Shown one piece after another: positions 13,737 through 15,058 of a stretch of 15,058 bases of DNA; positions within the stretch are counted from its first letter, which is position 1, and each line of letters begins with the position of its first letter. Location of the stretch: positions 1-15,058 of the forward strand of contig CAADYR010000144.1 in the NCBI GenBank assembly GCA_900753305.1, in the 5' to 3' direction. The translations under genes were made by a program, and so were the position numbers. The stretch comes from Lachnospiraceae bacterium. Its GTDB lineage: Bacteria > Bacillota > Clostridia > Lachnospirales > Lachnospiraceae. The notes under the pieces were generated by a model. That model was not told the origin of the DNA. It searched no databases and saw only the letters and a list, made by a program, of their open reading frames with translations.

Positions 13737-14906
13737 TTACTTTACACTATGTGAGCAAATATGAAATGTCCTGCTGACCATTACATACATTAATATAATA
13801 AAGAATAATACATAAAACGGCATTAATGCGACTGTAATATGATTAGCGATCAAACCAAATACAGGTGGCATAAAAGTAGATCCCACATATGCGCTTGTCA
13901 TCTGGATTCCTATAATAGCCTGTGAATTATGTGCTCCAAAGTTAGCCGGTGTCGCATGTATAATAGATGGATATATGGGTGCACATCCAAGTCCCATAAT
14001 GACCAGCCCTATCAATGACACTACGCTTGTCTTTAATGGAAGAAGCAATGCAATACAGCCTATCAACATAATCGCAGTACCAATACGGATCAGCTTATAA
14101 TCACCAAGTTTCTCTGTTACACATCCAGACAGAAATCTCCCTGCCGTAATACCGATACAGAACAATGATGCAAAGGCTGCCGCTCTCTGCGCAGTTACGT
14201 CTTTTGCTCCTACCAGATAACTACTGGACCATAAAAGCAGTGTAGATTCTAACGCGCAATATGAGAAAAATCCCAGTAACAACTGTGGAACCCCTTTGAT
14301 CTTCAATGCTCCATGAATGCCAATAACTGCCGATTGTTCCGCTTTCTGTTCATCTTCCTTACGATTTACTTTCCAGACAGGCAGTGTAACAAACAATATC
14401 ACTGTAATACCTATCTGTAAAAAGGACACCATACGATAGCCATTCTGCCATACCGATGTTGTCAGGGCATGACTCATAATATAAGGGCTGATGATCGTAC
14501 CCACCCCCCAGAAGCAATGCAGCCAACTCATATGTCTGGAATTGTAATGCAATGCAACATAATTATTCAACGCTGCATCTATGGCTCCTGCTCCCAGTCC
14601 ATAAGGGATTCCCCACAAGCACAACATCCAGAAGGCTGATGCTGTGGAAAAGCCATACAGTGCGATTGCAGTCAAAAGCACACTGCACACAGTTACAATA
14701 TTCACGCCCAGTTTTCTGGTCAGTCTCTCTGACATCAGGCTGGAACATATTGTTCCGAATGATATGATCATCGTAACGGCTCCTGCATAAGATAAAGGTA
14801 CCTGAAGCTCCTGATGAATAACGGGCCATGCTGATCCCAATAAGGAATCCGGAAGCCCAAGACTGATAAATGCCAGATAAATCAACAATAACAATAATGT
14901 ATACAT
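13737..14906 (-). CDS. MFS transporter (fucose permease-like group)
   Basis: Integral membrane transporter of 389 residues with about twelve hydrophobic helices. The N-terminus carries LGLPDSLLGSAWP, typical of the FucP-like part of the major facilitator superfamily, and SERLTRKLG (59-67) fits the loop between helices 2 and 3. GIPYGLGAGAIDAALNNYVA and MGLGCAPIYPSIIHATP are further group-typical blocks, and a charged loop (NRKEDEQKAEQ) divides the two six-helix halves. Substrate cannot be told from sequence; sugars or drugs are both known in the group. AAGGAG precedes the ATG by nine bases. It has its own promoter. The GGDEF operon lies 95 bases downstream on the same strand, and the link between them is uncertain. 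Confidence 0.93.
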   Translation of the reverse strand: MYTLLLLLIYLAFISLGLPDSLLGSAWPVIHQELQVPLSYAGAVTMIISFGTICSSLMSERLTRKLGVNIVTVCSVLLTAIALYGFSTASAFWMLCLWGIPYGLGAGAIDAALNNYVALHYNSRHMSWLHCFWGVGTIISPYIMSHALTTSVWQNGYRMVSFLQIGITVILFVTLPVWKVNRKEDEQKAEQSAVIGIHGALKIKGVPQLLLGFFSYCALESTLLLWSSSYLVGAKDVTAQRAAAFASLFCIGITAGRFLSGCVTEKLGDYKLIRIGTAIMLIGCIALLLPLKTSVVSLIGLVIMGLGCAPIYPSIIHATPANFGAHNSQAIIGIQMTSAYVGSTFMPPVFGLIANHITVALMPFYVLFFIILMYVMVSRTFHICSHSVK

Positions 14907-14939
14907 TCCCTTTTACTCCTTGTTCACTTTCTTGTTCCC

Positions 14940-14968
14940 ATTATAACTTATTGCTCCTCTGTTTTCCA
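14940..14968 (-). promoter_or_regulatory. Promoter of the MFS gene
   Basis: On the minus strand TGGAAA (14963-14968), a 17-base spacer and TATAAT (14940-14945), with the ATG 33 bases further on. Confidence 0.7.
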
Positions 14969-15057
14969 TTAAAATTGCAGTTTAAGTAAGAATATCTAGG
15001 TACGCCGCTGGTCTGGCAGTTCGGTTCTTTTGCCACGTACGTGATGTAAGAGTTTCT
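14941..15057 (-). other. Open frame entering from the right edge, unrecognised
   Basis: On the minus strand one frame is open from 15057 to a TAA at 14941-14943, 38 codons that include a Cys- and Asn-containing stretch ending SNKL. The stop falls inside the -10 box of the MFS promoter. It has no start in the window. It could be the end of an upstream gene or simply non-coding DNA by chance. The palindrome CACGTACGTG lies at 15034-15043. Confidence 0.2.
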
Positions 15058-15058
15058 A

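Noticed and set aside
1..15058. CRISPR array, transposon, prophage or toxin-antitoxin system
   Set aside because: No spaced direct repeats, no transposase, integrase or phage genes, and no toxin-antitoxin pair seen on either strand.

Overview
The window reads as chromosomal DNA of a low-GC, Gram-positive anaerobe of the Clostridia, most likely a gut Lachnospiraceae. The grounds are the protein style (DUF362 protein without a ferredoxin domain, XRE regulator with a membrane tail, GH53 galactanase lipoprotein, remnants of a 2-hydroxyacyl-CoA dehydratase activase and of a DUF1703 AAA protein), AGGAGG-type ribosome sites, sigma-A type promoters, and a CIRCE operator. No rRNA, tRNA, CRISPR array, transposase or phage gene was seen.

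Layout. (1) 1-955 is a stretch of decayed genes on the minus strand: pieces of a 2-hydroxyacyl-CoA dehydratase activase fused to a piece of an ABC exporter membrane domain, still headed by a good promoter with an operator-like inverted repeat. (2) 989-3333 is a heat-shock operon on the minus strand: CIRCE and promoter, hsp20, an intercistronic hairpin, groEL, and a strong terminator. There is no groES. (3) 3370-4357 is a single plus-strand DUF362 gene with its own promoter and terminator. (4) 4367-6204 holds, on the minus strand, a short candidate leader ORF, a CE4 deacetylase-like protein with no signal peptide, and an XRE regulator with membrane segments. (5) 6406-6932 is a plus-strand GatB/YqeY-domain gene, facing a truncated AAA/DUF1703 remnant. 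(6) 7194-8222 is a small minus-strand operon of a GNAT acetyltransferase and a gamma-carbonic-anhydrase-like protein. (7) 8247-10469 is a secreted, modular GH53 galactanase lipoprotein with a LacI-type operator placed just downstream of its -10 box. (8) 10634-11098 is tspO on the plus strand, whose end overlaps the next, convergent group by 19 bases. (9) 11080-14968 is a minus-strand series: MFS transporter, membrane GGDEF diguanylate cyclase, AlkD-like DNA alkylation repair protein and HAD phosphatase; the last three are tightly spaced.

Functionally this is mostly housekeeping and accessory-metabolism DNA: proteostasis under HrcA-type control, pectin side-chain (galactan) use, cyclic-di-GMP signalling and DNA repair. 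I did not find a convincing new multi-gene system. The points most worth a second look are the chimeric junction of gene relics at the left edge, the GroEL without groES and without a GGM tail that is paired with Hsp20, the 18-codon ORF ahead of the deacetylase, and the operator arrangement at the galactanase. Three gene remnants (activase, ABC exporter, AAA/DUF1703) within about 7 kb suggest that this chromosome region is losing genes by deletion.
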